A stretch of 64,000 nt of DNA from Siderastrea radians (Eukaryota > Cnidaria > Anthozoa > Scleractinia > Rhizangiidae): NCBI GenBank assembly GCA_964017195.1, contig OZ024891.1, positions 6,597,994-6,661,993 on the forward strand, given 5' to 3'. The notes under the pieces were generated by a model, which worked only from the letters and a program-made list of their open reading frames with translations, did no database searches and had not been told where the DNA came from. Positions 46,501-57,830 of the stretch are shown here, piece by piece (position 1 is the first letter of the stretch; every line of letters starts with the position of its first letter). A program made the position numbers and the translations under genes.

Positions 46501-49500
46501 AATATGTGATTTTCCCTACTTTATTTCAGACCTGACCCAAAATTTGATACCATATTTCAGACCAGACCCTAACCCTACTTTGTTGCATAAACATTTGAGG
46601 GCATTCCCAACATTAATCAAACCTCAGTTCTTTGGAGAAGAAAATTTAAAATACTTAGATAGCTTCTTGTAAGAACCATACCAGATCCCATATCAGAGTG
46701 CACAAACCTCACCCTATTTCAGACCAAAATGGTCAAAATCTATACCCTATTTCAGACCAAAAAGGCTCAAAAAACATACCCTTTGGTGCCTTACATACCT
46801 ATATAGCTTATATAAGGGAGTACCCCCCTTCCCCCGGGCGCATGCATAGCTAGTGCCAGTCCCCAACCATGCATAAGAAAAAAATCCCTAAAGCGCAGAA
46901 GAAAAAATCTAAGGTTCCAATTTTTTCATGAATCAGAGCTAAATCAGCCTTCTTTATAATCTGGCATAAGCAATTACTTTTAACATAAATAACAGAAAAA
47001 CTACAGCAGAAAATGTATAAATTTATGTACTTATGATGTCATAATTTCTATTAAAATGCAAATTTCACGAAACCGATGCGCCAGGTTTTGCAACTTGATG
47101 ACTGTTAAATGTCGGCATTGTTTTCAATGACTAAAACTTTATGCTGTTTGTGTTTTAGGCCTTTTTTTCTGTTCAGGTCACATGACCTGAAAAATGATTG
47201 TGACTTGTGACTTGAGAATCTTGAAAACCTTTCTCACTAAGCAAATGTGGCCAAGCAGCTTATCTGTCGAAGTTAGGGTTTCCAAGATATGATGGTTAGA
47301 ACTTTCCATAGCAACAATGTGGTAGTTTAGAGTCTCCCTCCTCAACTCATGGTACTTACTTAAATGTAGTACAGTAGAATCTTAACAATCAAACCCCAGT
47401 ATCTCAACCATTTCACTAACTCAAATCCAAAGCATTTCCCCTTATTTCTACTTTCATTTTCAACTCCTCTAACTCGGCATTTTGAAACGTTTTCAAATTT
47501 TTAAAACATTTTTAAAACAAGGTTTTCCTGATGGTTCAAGTTATCAAGATTCACTGTAGTACATATCTATTTTGGAACTCACAAAATCGTTTGAAATCTA
47601 GTAAGAACTGTGTTTTATTATCAAAACTTATTATGTTATATTAAAAATCACATGAGAACAAAAATCCCCAATCATCAATCTGGACAATTCACATTTTGTG
47701 TGATGGTACATTCCCACAATTCTTGCATGACTAGTTCACCATGCATGATGAGTATACGTTTGGGCAGGCTTTCCCCAAAAATGTCATTGTCTCTGCACAG
47801 ATTGCATGCCCATGATTACCGGTACATCATGTAGCAAGGTGTCAAAATTAGAGCGAAATAAATTAAGAAATAAAGCCACTGAGACAATGGACGTGATGAT
47901 ATAGGGTGGGCCGTGCTCAAGCATGCTCATCAAAAAATGATGCCACCCCAAGAAAGTAATCATTTTCAACAAAATCAGCACTTTCAGTTATTTAGCGTAA
48001 AACCCTTCAAATGCTATACACACTGCATGGTGTGGCCTTGACCACCTTGAAAACATAAAAGGATTCTGTAATAAACCAAAAAGCGTAACTTTACATACCA
48101 TTTTCATCACCATCAAATGATCCTTCAGAACGTCTAAAACAAAAAATAATTTACAAACCACTATAAATACAAAATTACATGTTACGTTCGATGTAACTTT
48201 AACTTGTTTTCAAACTAGTTTGATTTTTATTTTCCTCTGTTCCAGATTGCTTTAACCCTTTAACCCCCAACAGTGACGAGCATGTAACTTCTCCTTTCAA
48301 TATCACAACATGACCAAACATACAGGTCATGAGAATTACAGAAATGATCACCAAAGATGAAATGTCTTGATGTTCAAACAAACTCTCCCAACATGTACCA
48401 TAAGAAATATCAAGAGAACAGTGAGGAGAATACACATGTTGATATTGAGAATTAAAGGGTTTATGGCTCTGAAATACAGGAAAAGGCTAGTGACATACTT
48501 CTTATTAACCCTTTCACCACTATGCGCGAGGTTTTCCGGCAAAGCGCAAAAGGGTCCATAACACTACCCGCCGGAAAACTGACCAAGAAAAAAACATGCC
48601 GGAAAAATCGGCCCCCAAATGAGGCAGATTTGTCTAGAGGGGGTCAGACTATTTCAATTGAAGGGCCCGTTGGAAAAAGGGCGTAAGTGATGATTTGAGG
48701 TTAAAATCTAAATTGCTCCTATTTAGCTGAACATTGGCACACAGGCTGGTTTTCATGTGAGGAACACTGTTGTGCACTTATTTTTGACCTGAGATCTAAA
48801 ATTTGAAGAATTAGCGTAGTACTTTTGCGTGAAAAGTTTTGTTGAACTGAACTCGCTCAAGTGATGCGTGAATGATTTCTTTTGTTCTCTGCCTGAACTA
48901 AAACAAAGGAATTCAACCTAGAATCCGCGGTCCTGTTGTTTTCTTTGTGTCAGTTTTAAGCAAAAGTTACATGCTAATTCTTCAAATTGAAGCTCTCAGG
49001 TCAAGAAATAACTGCACAACAATGTTCCTTACAGGAAAACCAGCCTGTGTGCCAACGTTCAGCTAAATAGCAGCAATTAAGATTTTCAACCTGCAATCAT
49101 CACTTACGCCCTTTTTCCACCGGGCCTTTCAATTGGGTTACCGGTATAACACGTCTAGGAGTCAAAATGGCCGCCGGTTTAATGACCTGAACAGAGAAGG
49201 CACAGATAAACGCAAACTAAAACTTTCCAAGCAATTTTTTCTCCTTTTGAACAATAACCACATGAGCTTTGTAACTTCAAAAGAGAATTTTGGTGTTGTT
49301 TTTGCGATTTGAAAGGAAATATCTTTGTAATTTTTCAATCAATTCCTACTGAAGAACAGCCGAAGTTTGAAGCCAATTGACAAATATTTAGGACAAAATA
49401 TTTGCTTTTTTGTGCGTCTGATGCGATGAGACATTCACTTCACATCGTGGTAAGAGTTGTACAACATTTGTACATCCTTTTGCCCGTATTTTGAATTAGG

Positions 49501-52343
49501 CGAAGTTTAGTGTAGACAAAATTGTTCTTCATAAAATTCGCTACAACATTTGTTATTTTGGTGAAAATTTTTTTTTTTTTTTTTAAATGAAAGCAAAGCA
49601 AACTGCTTACAATAACAAGTACACTACTTACAATGCTAGTACACTACTTACATAATACATTACTAATACACTAATGACAGTCACTTACTACATACTACTC
49701 AGTTGCATGTGGTGTTTGGCTTATTATATACATTTTACACTTGTAATATGCCACTTATTATACACTGTTTCCTTAAATTGCATAACACTTGTAAAATAAA
49801 GCAATTAATTAGTTAAATATTTGAGCGACACGTAAAGCTTACATGCGAAAAAAAAAAAAAAAAGAAAAGGGGGGGTGAAATTAGTTGTCTAACATTTCCA
49901 CTAGCTTCACTTGAAAATCATCTTCTGCCACTTTGTGCACAAAAACATTTGCCATTTCAGAAATAGCCGGTGTCCTGGGCACTTTTTGTTCAAAACAGCC
50001 AGTGGTGAAAGGGTGAAACCCAAAAAAAAAAAAACGACAACAACAACAACAACTTAAGGCCAATAAAAACTGTTAAAACTGTTGAGGAGCACTGATCCCT
50101 GATCAGTGGAGTCACCAGTTCACTATCACATATTAGTATAAATCTACTAGCATTCTATCACCAATGCTGTTCTCTCATGGGCTACACTACTCACTATCTA
50201 TTCTGTTGTAGATAGTGAGTAGAGTGTTTTCCGCGTGCGGTGTGACCTATTTATATCATTTTTTCAATAAAAACATGTTGTGTCTGCTGTTAAGTTTTGA
50301 ACGTCTAGTAGATTTATACTAAAACAATAGGTGGTTCCAGAAAATATCCATACCCTACCACGGGCAGCATCTTTATCTAGACCCCCCCCTTGCCTTAGGA
50401 AATTCCAAAATGCTCAACCCCCCCTTGCCCTCGGAATTCCAAACCGTTCTACCGCCCCATGCCTTCGGAATTCCGTAATTATTCAAACCCCCCTTAGGAA
50501 TTGCCGCTTTTTTCTTCCAACTGATTTGAAAAGCCCTCTCTATATTCCAAACACCTTTATTAAAAGGAAATTAATCCTTTCGCTCCCTCCGAAAGGAAAA
50601 AACGTACATTCAGCACAGCAAACAATCAACGTTGCGTGATGACAAACAGCGGCCGACTGAGTGACATTTTACATTGTAACCTTCCACGGCAAAACGTACA
50701 CTTCCGATAATCCGTTAAACATTAGAAAACTCAAACGGCTTTGAAGTCATTCCAACGCTTGGTCCAATGTTTAAACGTGTGTCTATAATTTTTGGTGTCG
50801 AGGGTTGCCGTGAATAATTTGCGTGCCGAATGCGGTCGTAAAATTTAACAACAAAGCTAAAATTTTCAGAATTGAAATTGGAAATTCATAATTGCGTTTG
50901 CCAGACTCAAACCTGCCGTCCAAAGCGAAACTGTTGAATGCAACCTATTCTAAAAATCGAAGGTTATGATGTTAGGAAACGAATTAGAGTAAAATAGCAA
51001 TCTTTTTTTCCTGCAATTATTTTTAGTTCATAGTGAACACAATTTGCATACTGTGCTGCGGCCTCAAATAAATTGCGCAAGAACAAATCAAACTTTTTCC
51101 CCGCACTTTATCCTTCGATTAAAATTAAAATAGTAAATGAAACTCACATTGAAATGCAAAGTCAATGACAACTTTAAAAGAATTTGTACAAAATAGTGAA
51201 TGTAGTCTGATCAAAAGCGCATCAAATTTGCATAACATGTGAAATCTGACCTTTTCAATGAACGTCGCATGGTATGTAACGCAACAATTTCACATGTGTC
51301 TCGATGATATCTGCTTTAATATAGGGGCTGAAAGCCCTCTGCTGGGATCTACAGTATTGTATTCGAGCAAAACAATCGAAGAAAAGCCTACGATCGCTTT
51401 TGTGACCGATCTACTGGCAAGTGAACAGCTTTCAGCCGTCATGTTGGCATAAACATTTTATTGACCATCACCATTGAAATGTGTCTCCGGCGTGTTGATT
51501 GAGTTGAACGTGTCTCGTGTTTACGAGTGAATCATCGTCCTTAGTTTTGACGAGTTTTTGTTGAAGAGACTTAGCTACACCAAACTGGAAGTTACTCTCC
51601 TGAAAACCCCCCGTATGCCTTCGGAATTCCAGTCCAATGAACCCTCCCCATGTCCTCGGAATTCCAGTCGACGTAACCCCCCATGTCCTCGGAATTCCAG
51701 CTGACATAACCCCCCCTCCCCTTCGGAATTCCGAGATGCCGCCCGTGGTATCGGTATGGATATTTTCTGGAACCACCCAATTAGATAGTTGATGAGGCCG
51801 AAGGCCAAATCAACTATCAGGCGATAGAAATCTCCAGCTCACAATCTAATTGTCAATTAGATTTTTAGTCATGACAGAAGTGTCCCAAGCATTTCTTCTT
51901 TTTTTAGCCTGGACTCAACCTTGATTGACATGGACACAAATATATATGAATCTCGACTGTGACATCCTAATAATTATTGATATCAAATATCAAAAAAGTA
52001 TTGTACTCGTATCAGATTGATTGGAAAACTGGTGTTAGCCCACACTTAACTGACAGAGCTTGAAATTTTTATGAGGAACATATCTGGATAAATATTTAGA
52101 CAAAAGTTTCCTCGAAATTTCAGGACTATGAACACCACAGTGCCTTTTTGAAAGGTTTCAATTCTGGTAAAATGGGCTTGAAAAAAAATAGAATGCAAAA
52201 CACACAAAAAACAGGAGACATTTCAAAATAGAGAATCAACCTTGAATTGACATTGGGTTAACAATGAGTTGGCACAGAATCAACACTGAAACAACTGCTC
52301 TTGGCACCTACTTTCGTTTTGCAGGTTTCACCTGACTTTCCAT
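35469..52343 (-). CDS. ATF7IP: Long, diverged ATF7IP-like chromatin cofactor (5 coding exons)
   Basis: Coding exons in gene order: 52343-52312 (within exon 52350-52312), 48133-48099, 43576-42786, 41863-41708 and 40523-35469. Phases 2, 1, 0, 0 match at every junction and give 2022 codons plus stop. The protein starts MESQVKPAKRKR (nuclear-localisation-like). Next come a basic helix (LVKLRKLSAK) also found in the short paralog and an acidic exon, then a coiled coil (residues 287-338). A Gln/Ser-rich region, a two-copy DLYVDLMSP repeat, a 54-residue acidic tandem repeat (about 1340-1745) and a C-terminal FN3 domain (about 1925-2022) complete it. The FN3 core reads KALKLPMGCTL, recognisable but more diverged than in the + strand gene. 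By family, a nuclear partner of SETDB1-type methyltransferase. An untranslated first exon probably lies near 57.8-58.1 kb. Confidence 0.85.
36300..37520 (-). repeat. 162-bp coding tandem repeat (54-residue acidic unit)
   Basis: About six full units and one partial, recognised by KQSIAETQQAV..VD..ENDPEFA..ESVKDGD. On the + strand the word ctctgttttggctctg-atcagtttccat recurs at exact 162-base steps (36608, 36770, 36932). The unit is Asp/Glu-rich and predicted disordered. Confidence 0.85.
37690..37985 (-). repeat. Two tandem 147-bp coding units ending DLYVDLMSP
   Basis: SNLDSVF(I/V)AP..PSKT..SDDLYVDLMSP(V/I)IP is present twice, 49 codons apart. The + strand words aggagacataag and aggagacattag are 147 bases apart. 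An acidic run before a hydrophobic VDLM core resembles a SUMO-interacting motif, which vertebrate ATF7IP also has. Confidence 0.8.
41708..41863 (-). CDS. ATF7IP: Coiled-coil exon of the long ATF7IP paralog
   Basis: A 156-base phase 0/0 exon (acceptor atgaacacag, donor TCCGAG/gtacag). It encodes 52 residues in heptads, VMNTLLSDLAEERGRR then LEERISLMEGKEKDLL. It corresponds in position and phase to the + strand exon 2600-2773, although residue identity is low. No long open frame covers it, so it would be missed by simple ORF calling. Confidence 0.75.
42786..43576 (-). CDS. ATF7IP: Acidic N-terminal exon of the long ATF7IP paralog
   Basis: A 791-base exon (acceptor tttttttcag, donor CTTGAG/gtttgt). 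It opens AAKKLRLQVKLPRVQVSQDQ then LVKLRKLSAKQKG, the segment shared with the short paralog's VLERLRRLASLVSKK. The rest is Asp/Glu/Ser-rich, as in vertebrate ATF7IP N-termini. The donor could also slip, but this one keeps phase with the coiled-coil exon. Confidence 0.8.
45613..45924. mobile_element. ~310-bp TIR element in an intron
   Basis: The ends cgtattttctcgattaaacg and cgagaaaatacg pair over about 22 bases. Flanking ATA on each side is a possible target duplication. Internal words (gacctggcgtttattcggggcccgg) are repeated in decayed form near the right end. It is non-autonomous. Confidence 0.75.
46413..46838. mobile_element. ~425-bp element with CCC/GGG-rich inverted ends
   Basis: The left end cccaggggggtacttccc is mirrored by gggagtaccccccttcccccggg. 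Inside, ccctatttcagaccaaaa occurs several times as a loose tandem repeat. It lies in the intron between the 43.5- and 48.1-kb exons of the long ATF7IP gene. Confidence 0.6.
48099..48133 (-). CDS. ATF7IP: 35-base exon of the long ATF7IP paralog
   Basis: Bordered by ttttgttttag and GAAAATG/gtatgt, it encodes RSEGSFDGDEN. It enters in phase 2 and leaves in phase 1, which is exactly what the flanking exons need. The other two frames are either stopped or break the next junction. Confidence 0.7.
48252..48463. mobile_element. ~212-bp interspersed element, copy 1
   Basis: The ends taaccctttaa and ttaaagggtt are inverted. The body (gacgagcatgtaacttctcc..ggtcatgagaa..atgatcaccaaagatgaaatgtcttgatg..cagtgaggagaa) recurs at 53331-53533 and 60460-60664. 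Confidence 0.8.
48508..50014. mobile_element. 1.5-kb TIR element containing an inner palindrome
   Basis: The outer ends accctttcaccac and gtggtgaaagggt are exact inverted repeats. Inside, 48655-49135 is itself palindromic (caattgaagggcccg..aagtgatgatt mirrored by aatcatcactt..cgggcctttcaattg), suggesting one element inserted in another. No transposase frame is seen. Confidence 0.65.
50133..50321. mobile_element. 189-bp inverted-repeat element
   Basis: The ends ttagtataaatctactag and ctagtagatttatactaa are perfect 18-base inverted repeats. Confidence 0.8.
50330..51777. mobile_element. 1.45-kb TIR element
   Basis: ggtggttccagaaaatatcc at the left is mirrored by ggatattttctggaaccacc at the right. 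The sub-terminal regions carry repeated ccttcggaattcca words in opposite orientations. The interior is AT-rich with no transposase. It starts 9 bases after the 189-bp element. Confidence 0.8.
51784..51818. repeat. 35-base hairpin
   Basis: gatagttgat and atcaactatc bracket a GGCC-GAA-GGCC mini-stem. It is probably the end of a small foldback family that abuts the 1.45-kb element. Confidence 0.6.
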
Positions 52344-52350
52344 TCTATGA
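52312..52350 (-). CDS. ATF7IP: First coding exon of the long ATF7IP paralog
   Basis: A 39-base exon between tgttttag and CGAAA/gtaggt. It contains the start codon (ATG at 52343-52341) followed by ESQVKPAKR and leaves in phase 2. The split codon AA/A joins it to the 48133 exon as Lys, making KRKR. The phase fit with a second tiny exon 4.2 kb away is the main support. Confidence 0.65.
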
Positions 52351-52401
52351 CTAAAACAAAAAAGAAAAAGAAATGTAAATAAGAGCCCTATAAGTGTACA
52401 T

Positions 52402-53173
52402 TACCGTAAACACCGGCGTATAAGCCGCACCTTTTTACCCTAAAGCTTCGCTCAAAATCGGGGGTGCGGCTTATCTGCGAGAACATTTGGAAAAAAATCT
52501 GTAATTCCCCATGAATCATCCCCAAAACACCAAAATAAAGTCAAAAACGGTACCACGCTATCTTCGAGAACTCGCGTGGTAAATGGCCCACTGTTTCTTC
52601 GTTGTTGACAACTTTGATGGCAAATTTGTCAAACCAATTATCGAACCCCCTTTTACAGGCGATTTTGTCACCGATGGATGGCTTCCAAATATCCTTGTAA
52701 ACCTGCATGGAAGCCATGAACAGCTAAAGAAATCGCTAAACTTTGCTTTGCGAACTGAACGAAGTGACAACACTTGTCACCAGTTTTCTCTCTTCTCATC
52801 GTATGCCTGGCTACTAAGCCACGATACGCAACCGAACGTCCGAACGAACTTACTCACAAATTTTCGGACTTGAATAGCTTAAACTGGAAAAATGCTAGGG
52901 AAAAGTTCATCAGGGAAAGCGGTCTTGTGTTCAAGTACCTTTTGGTACCTTTTTGTACTTGTTATAAGGATTAAAATGCATGTTTGAGTTTTATTCAGAC
53001 TACAAATTGAATCACCGATCCATAGTGAAGAGGACTTCATTTCAGCCAATATGTTCATTACATGAAAAGACTCGGCTATGAATTTTTGACAAATTTTTTT
53101 TCCAAATCTTGAGCTTCTAAAATCGGGGTGCGGCTTATCTGCGAGTGCGGCTTATACGCCGGTGTTTACGGTA
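52402..53173. mobile_element. 772-bp TIR element
   Basis: A 29-base perfect inverted repeat (taccgtaaacaccggcgtat.. and ..atacgccggtgtttacggta) bounds it. Taking ACCGTAAA/TTTACGGT as the ends leaves ATT on both flanks, a possible 3-bp target duplication. A second motif, tcggggtgcggcttatctgcgag, occurs near both ends in opposite order. The interior frames are short and unrecognised. Confidence 0.85.
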
Positions 53174-53330
53174 TTTGCAATCCATAATACTCATTAATCA
53201 AGATGTTATGGCCATTTTCCTGTCCAGTTGTCAGACCAACACCAAAGGTCACCATTAACATATTTTGCACACAACAAAGACCACTGATCACTGTGATCTT
53301 TAGTAAATACATGTGTGCCCATAAGATTAC

Positions 53331-53533
53331 TTAACCCTTTAAGCCCCAACAGTGACAAGCATCTAATTTCCCCCCACAATATTATTACTTGATCAAGCCT
53401 ACTAGTCATGAGAACGAAGGAAATGATCATCAAAGATAAGAAGTCTTGATTTTTATGCAAATCCTCCCAACAACTACCATAAGAAATGTATGACGAACAG
53501 TGAGGAGAAAAGATATCACGGCTTAAAGGGTAA
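53331..53533. mobile_element. ~203-bp interspersed element, copy 2
   Basis: It is the same family as 48252-48463 and in the same orientation: ttaaccctttaagccccaacagtgac at the left, cagtgaggagaa and ttaaagggtaaa at the right. Confidence 0.8.
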
Positions 53534-54149
53534 ATAATGAAACCACTCACTTCAACTGCAAACACTCTGAAATATTATTGTACACATCAGGACACACATT
53601 ATAATTATTGGGATAAAGGTTTTCAATCACAAAATGATCCTTTTCCCCCCTAAAATATTCAGATTCTTCAGTCACTTTGTGAAGAAAGCATTTTTATCAG
53701 AAATCAAGACCTGTGGCCTGTCAAAGACAGGCCCCTTAAGAGCTGGATTATGTCTTAGGTTATAATTTTTGCACCATCATTTTTTGGTACTGTAAGACAT
53801 GCACATTACTAAAATGAAAACCTGCAAAACTTTTAATACCGAACCATACATAAACTTTACTACAGTTAAACAATCAATGTTCTGTAGTAAAAAATGACAA
53901 GTGAATTATAAAACTGCATTACCTGTAGATTTTAATACTACCTAATATTCTACACGATGACATCATGAACTAACCTATCAAAACTATAGTTTGATGTTCT
54001 CTGTTTTCTACTCAATCCAAATTGCTTTCCATAAGCCTGTTACATTATAAACGTAAACTGGTGGGTTTTTTAATTCCTAAGTATTTGTCTTCAAAATCTT
54101 CAAAGCAATTTTGTATAATAGTGATTATTAAAAACTGGACTAGGTATAT

Positions 54150-55514
54150 TGGATTTCTAGCATTTTGATTGGCTGAACGGAGCTAGGCTATCAGCTCATA
54201 TACCTGCTGCGACAAATATGGTCAATGAACACTCAACAACAAAGTGAGCTGAAAGTTTTTTCCTCGCGAGCAACCCGACGAGAAAAATGGACGAGAAAAA
54301 TCACTTGGCAGCGAATTTAAATTAAGCAGAAATTCCAACATCGTCACCAAAAAGCATCACTAACAGCGTCGTCTAACACAAGTCAAAATTGTTTGAAGAA
54401 ACTGTGCAGAAATAGAAATTTAAGCATTAAGCGTTGTGTTTACAATTAATTTCTTTCATCGATCGTCACGTCGATCATTGAAATTGAACAAACGGTAGGT
54501 ATTATCAGAAAGGATTTCCACTTCAAAATATCAAGACAAGACATAAAATAAAACACAATGAAATGGGGCTGGAGCATTTAATAAAAAGTATCACACATTC
54601 ATGGCGAGTCGGTGCGAAAATCATGAAGCAGTCTAAACAAGTGCTAAAAAAAATACAGCTGCAAACTACCAAGAAGGAAGGAAGGGCGAGATTGTTTTTC
54701 GGCTTTAACATGCAAAATCAGGACACTGGTTTACCTGCACTTGTTGTAGCTCTGTGTTCCAACAGGTCCAAATGCTCAGATAGAAATTGGATGCCATGTA
54801 AACGGAGTTGAATCGCTTTTCCAGTTGTTTGAATGTTGTTTTTACCATTCCGTCCGCAACCTCTAAACCGAGAACAACTGCATTTTGCGTTTTGCGTTTA
54901 ACAAACTATGATGGTGAATTCTAATGTTCCTCGCTACAGTAATCTTGCTTCTGAGCTGCATAGAAAATACCTCTTCAAGTTCAACTGTTCAAATTTGTTC
55001 TGTCTTCAGTTCGATCAAACACGCACATGATGGCTCCGTTGTGCGAACAGATTACAAACTTGTCCAGTTTCAACTCCAGCAGCTATATGGTGAAATTGTA
55101 CAGCTTCAATCCGCTTTGAACGATGATTACAACAATGTTCAGGAAAAATCAAACATGTACCATATTTCAGAGCCAATAATTTGAAGCTTTTTTTCCAAAA
55201 CGTGTGCTACTTTGTTCACTTTCGAGCAGTTTTCATTGATTCATTCAGCTTTGCAATGAAACGCTGCAACACTTCGCAAGGTTTTGGCGCCTTTTTCGTT
55301 CAGTCATGTGATCGATTCTTGTTCCGCTTAAATTTCTTTTCTCATTTTTCCCGTTCTTTCTTGATTTTTTTTTTAAATAGTGGTTAAGTTTTTAATAAAA
55401 CAATTATTCTACTCGGGCTTGCTGGATATCAAATGATTATAACCAACTCGGCGCTACGCGCCTCGTTGGTTATCTATCATTCGATATCCAGCGCGCCCTC
55501 GTAGAATAATTGTT
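54150..55514. repeat. Foldback repeat at 55399-55514 and repeat-like left flank
   Basis: aacaattattctac..ggatatcaaatgat..aaccaac is mirrored by gttggttat..cattcgatatcc..gtagaataattgtt (55399-55514). The segment starting ggatttctagcattttgattggctg near 54155 looks like the head of another such family. Frames between them are not recognisable. Confidence 0.55.
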
Positions 55515-55726
55515 AAACAGATAAACAGTACGACATTTACGATGTATAACTCCATCGAAAAATGCAGGGAGTGTTTTAATTACGTTAAGTATGCAAAAAT
55601 TTCTAAGCAGTTGCCAGACCTCTAGCTCAAGTGGCTGTTGTTCACAAGAGGGCTAAAATAATCCATGCAATAACCTGATAAGCCCTCTCCCTAAGAAAAT
55701 CAAGTTTAAAATATAAGCCCTCTTCT

Positions 55727-56339
55727 ATCCACTCAGCCATAGAATATCATGACTTTGCATGCCCCACATAGGGAAAAACCCTCGAAGAAATAGAAATAGA
55801 TATGATGAAAGGCAGATGCCTGGGCTTGTCTCCCTACCTGCATGTTGTAAACCATGCTGTTTTACATTTTTAACCTTGCAACCAGGACTTTAGTGTGTCT
55901 CTAATGACCACTTCTGCCTAATGTTGTTGGAACTCTATTGCACTATTGCCTGGCTCTTAAAATCTACTGGTATGTACATTGCTTGAGCAAAAATTTGTGT
56001 ATCTTAGAGTGGTAAGCTGGATTTCTAGCCATGGACAATTTATAAACCTCCCGAAGATTCGCCCCCAAAGGAAGGTTTTCAGGTATACTAGTGACGAGGA
56101 GATGTGAGGGCCTTTTGGGGATATGAAATTAGCTATCTGGTTTTTTTTTGGGGGGGGGGGGGGAGGAAGGGAGGGTGGCACCTCAGGGTCCTCAATTTTA
56201 TGTCAAACAATATGTCAAACAAACATGGTTTACACTCTGCATGTAGGAAGGCAAGCCCAGGTGTTCGCCTTTCTAATTCGTGAAGGGTTTTCCCCTACAT
56301 CAGGCATGCAAGGTCATGATGTTCCATAGGTGAGTGGAT
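55727..56339. mobile_element. ~613-bp inverted-repeat element
   Basis: About 125 bases at the left (atccactcagccat..ctgggcttgtctccctacctgcatg) are mirrored with some divergence at the right (catgtaggaaggcaagcccag..ataggtgagtggat). The centre contains a poly-T/poly-G tract at about 56141-56161. Confidence 0.75.
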
Positions 56340-57830
56340 GGAATGGGGCAATGTTAGTTAGTTTAGTTAGGTATAATAGATCTTCATTTTATTTTATAAA
56401 TCTGTATGCTGAAAGATTTTTTACCGTATCTAAATAAAGTTATCTATCTACAACTGTACCAACTAAAACTAAAAAAACAGAAAGGTGGAAGCAGAATTTT
56501 AGCCCGAAAATGAAAATTGGGCATCCAAGGGCGTGAATTTTAAATAAATTTATGCAAAAAGTGGGATGCCTGAATGCCCTTCTAGCTAAAACTTCGAGTG
56601 GAAGCAAAAATTGCCTTGGACTCTTGTATGTATGACTTAGAAGTCCTAGCCTTAAGGCAGTAACAATCAATCACTTGCATCCATCCATCTCAGAAAGACA
56701 ATGGTGCAGTGCCATGAGTCAATTTCTACAACATTTAATTCCTGAAGTGGCTGTAACACATTATGCAATATAATAAAATCATTGTGGTGAAAGGCGAAAA
56801 TCGTCTTATGTGCCTGCTACTGCAACTATGATTTTGCCAGAGAATTTGACTGCCTTGCTTTGTGTATATCTGGCACATCAGCTATTGACAATTATATATG
56901 TTGGCAATATTAAAAAATCACCAGCAATCTTCTAGTGTGCCTGCAATTGAAGCTGAAAATGGCAACAACTTGCTCTTGATCAATTTTGCCACGACAAATG
57001 TGTAAAATCGCTAGGTGTGTCACTTCAGCTGAACTTGATTTGGTACATTTCTGACATCAACCCAAACAAAACCATACACATGTGGACACATCAAACAGAA
57101 TCAACAAGACACCAGCAATCAAAATACTGAAACACTGGGGCTCTTAAAACCTCTTCATTACATAACATGAGTACCTAGGTAAGAAACAAGCCATGCTTTT
57201 ATTTCTAAAAGTAAGGGTAAGTTCATTGGTAATTGTGTAATGAACCCGTACAATACCTTTTTTAACAAGACTTATTGGGTAGCTTACACAGTTACAGCAA
57301 GCTTCAATGAACACAAAGCGCGTGTATAAAGCAATTATTGCGATTACTTTTACCGTACAAAGACTACAGAACTATCAGGCTAGTGTAAAACGTACTAACA
57401 AAGGACACTTCTAAATTTTCGCGTTCTGTGCGAATACAGAGGTAAAGCTCGTGGCATTTTTGTAAACATTAATGAACAGAAGCTTATAAGGCGTGCCAGG
57501 CGACCGTACGAGCATCCAATCCAAATCAACATTTCTAAAGCACCTAAAATGGCGTAAATCTCGTACTTTACTGCAAATTATAACAAAAAAAAATTCGACG
57601 GTTTTATAAAGGTTACTGAATACAAGATAGTTGAAAAGTGCTAAAGAAGCGGCGTAGAAATAAGCGCGCGAAAAATTTCGTCGACCGCCATTACGTGAAA
57701 TCGTTCAACCACGCATGATATGAAGTGACTCTCGAAATCAATCGTCTATAACATGTTGAGCTACACCAAAATCCTATAATCCTGTATTAATAAACTGAAA
57801 AAAATTGGTTTAAATCCCTTTACTCACCAA

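Noticed and set aside
51784..51818. Hammerhead-ribozyme-like core (gttgatgaggccgaaggccaaat).
   Set aside because: It has GATGA and a GGCC stem, but the C of CUGAUGA is U and the GAAA after stem II is replaced. The outer arms simply pair with each other as a MITE hairpin.
54563..55184. Small + strand frames at 54563 and 54924, one with a hydrophobic start.
   Set aside because: They sit between repeat ends, lack splice-consistent neighbours and resemble no family; a reverse-strand reading is equally open.
28990..56161. Scattered poly-G runs (about 29010, 32440, 42030, 42155, 46450, 56150) as possible G-quadruplex signals.
   Set aside because: Most are homopolymer runs next to or inside mobile elements, without the spaced G-tract pattern; no consistent placement relative to genes.
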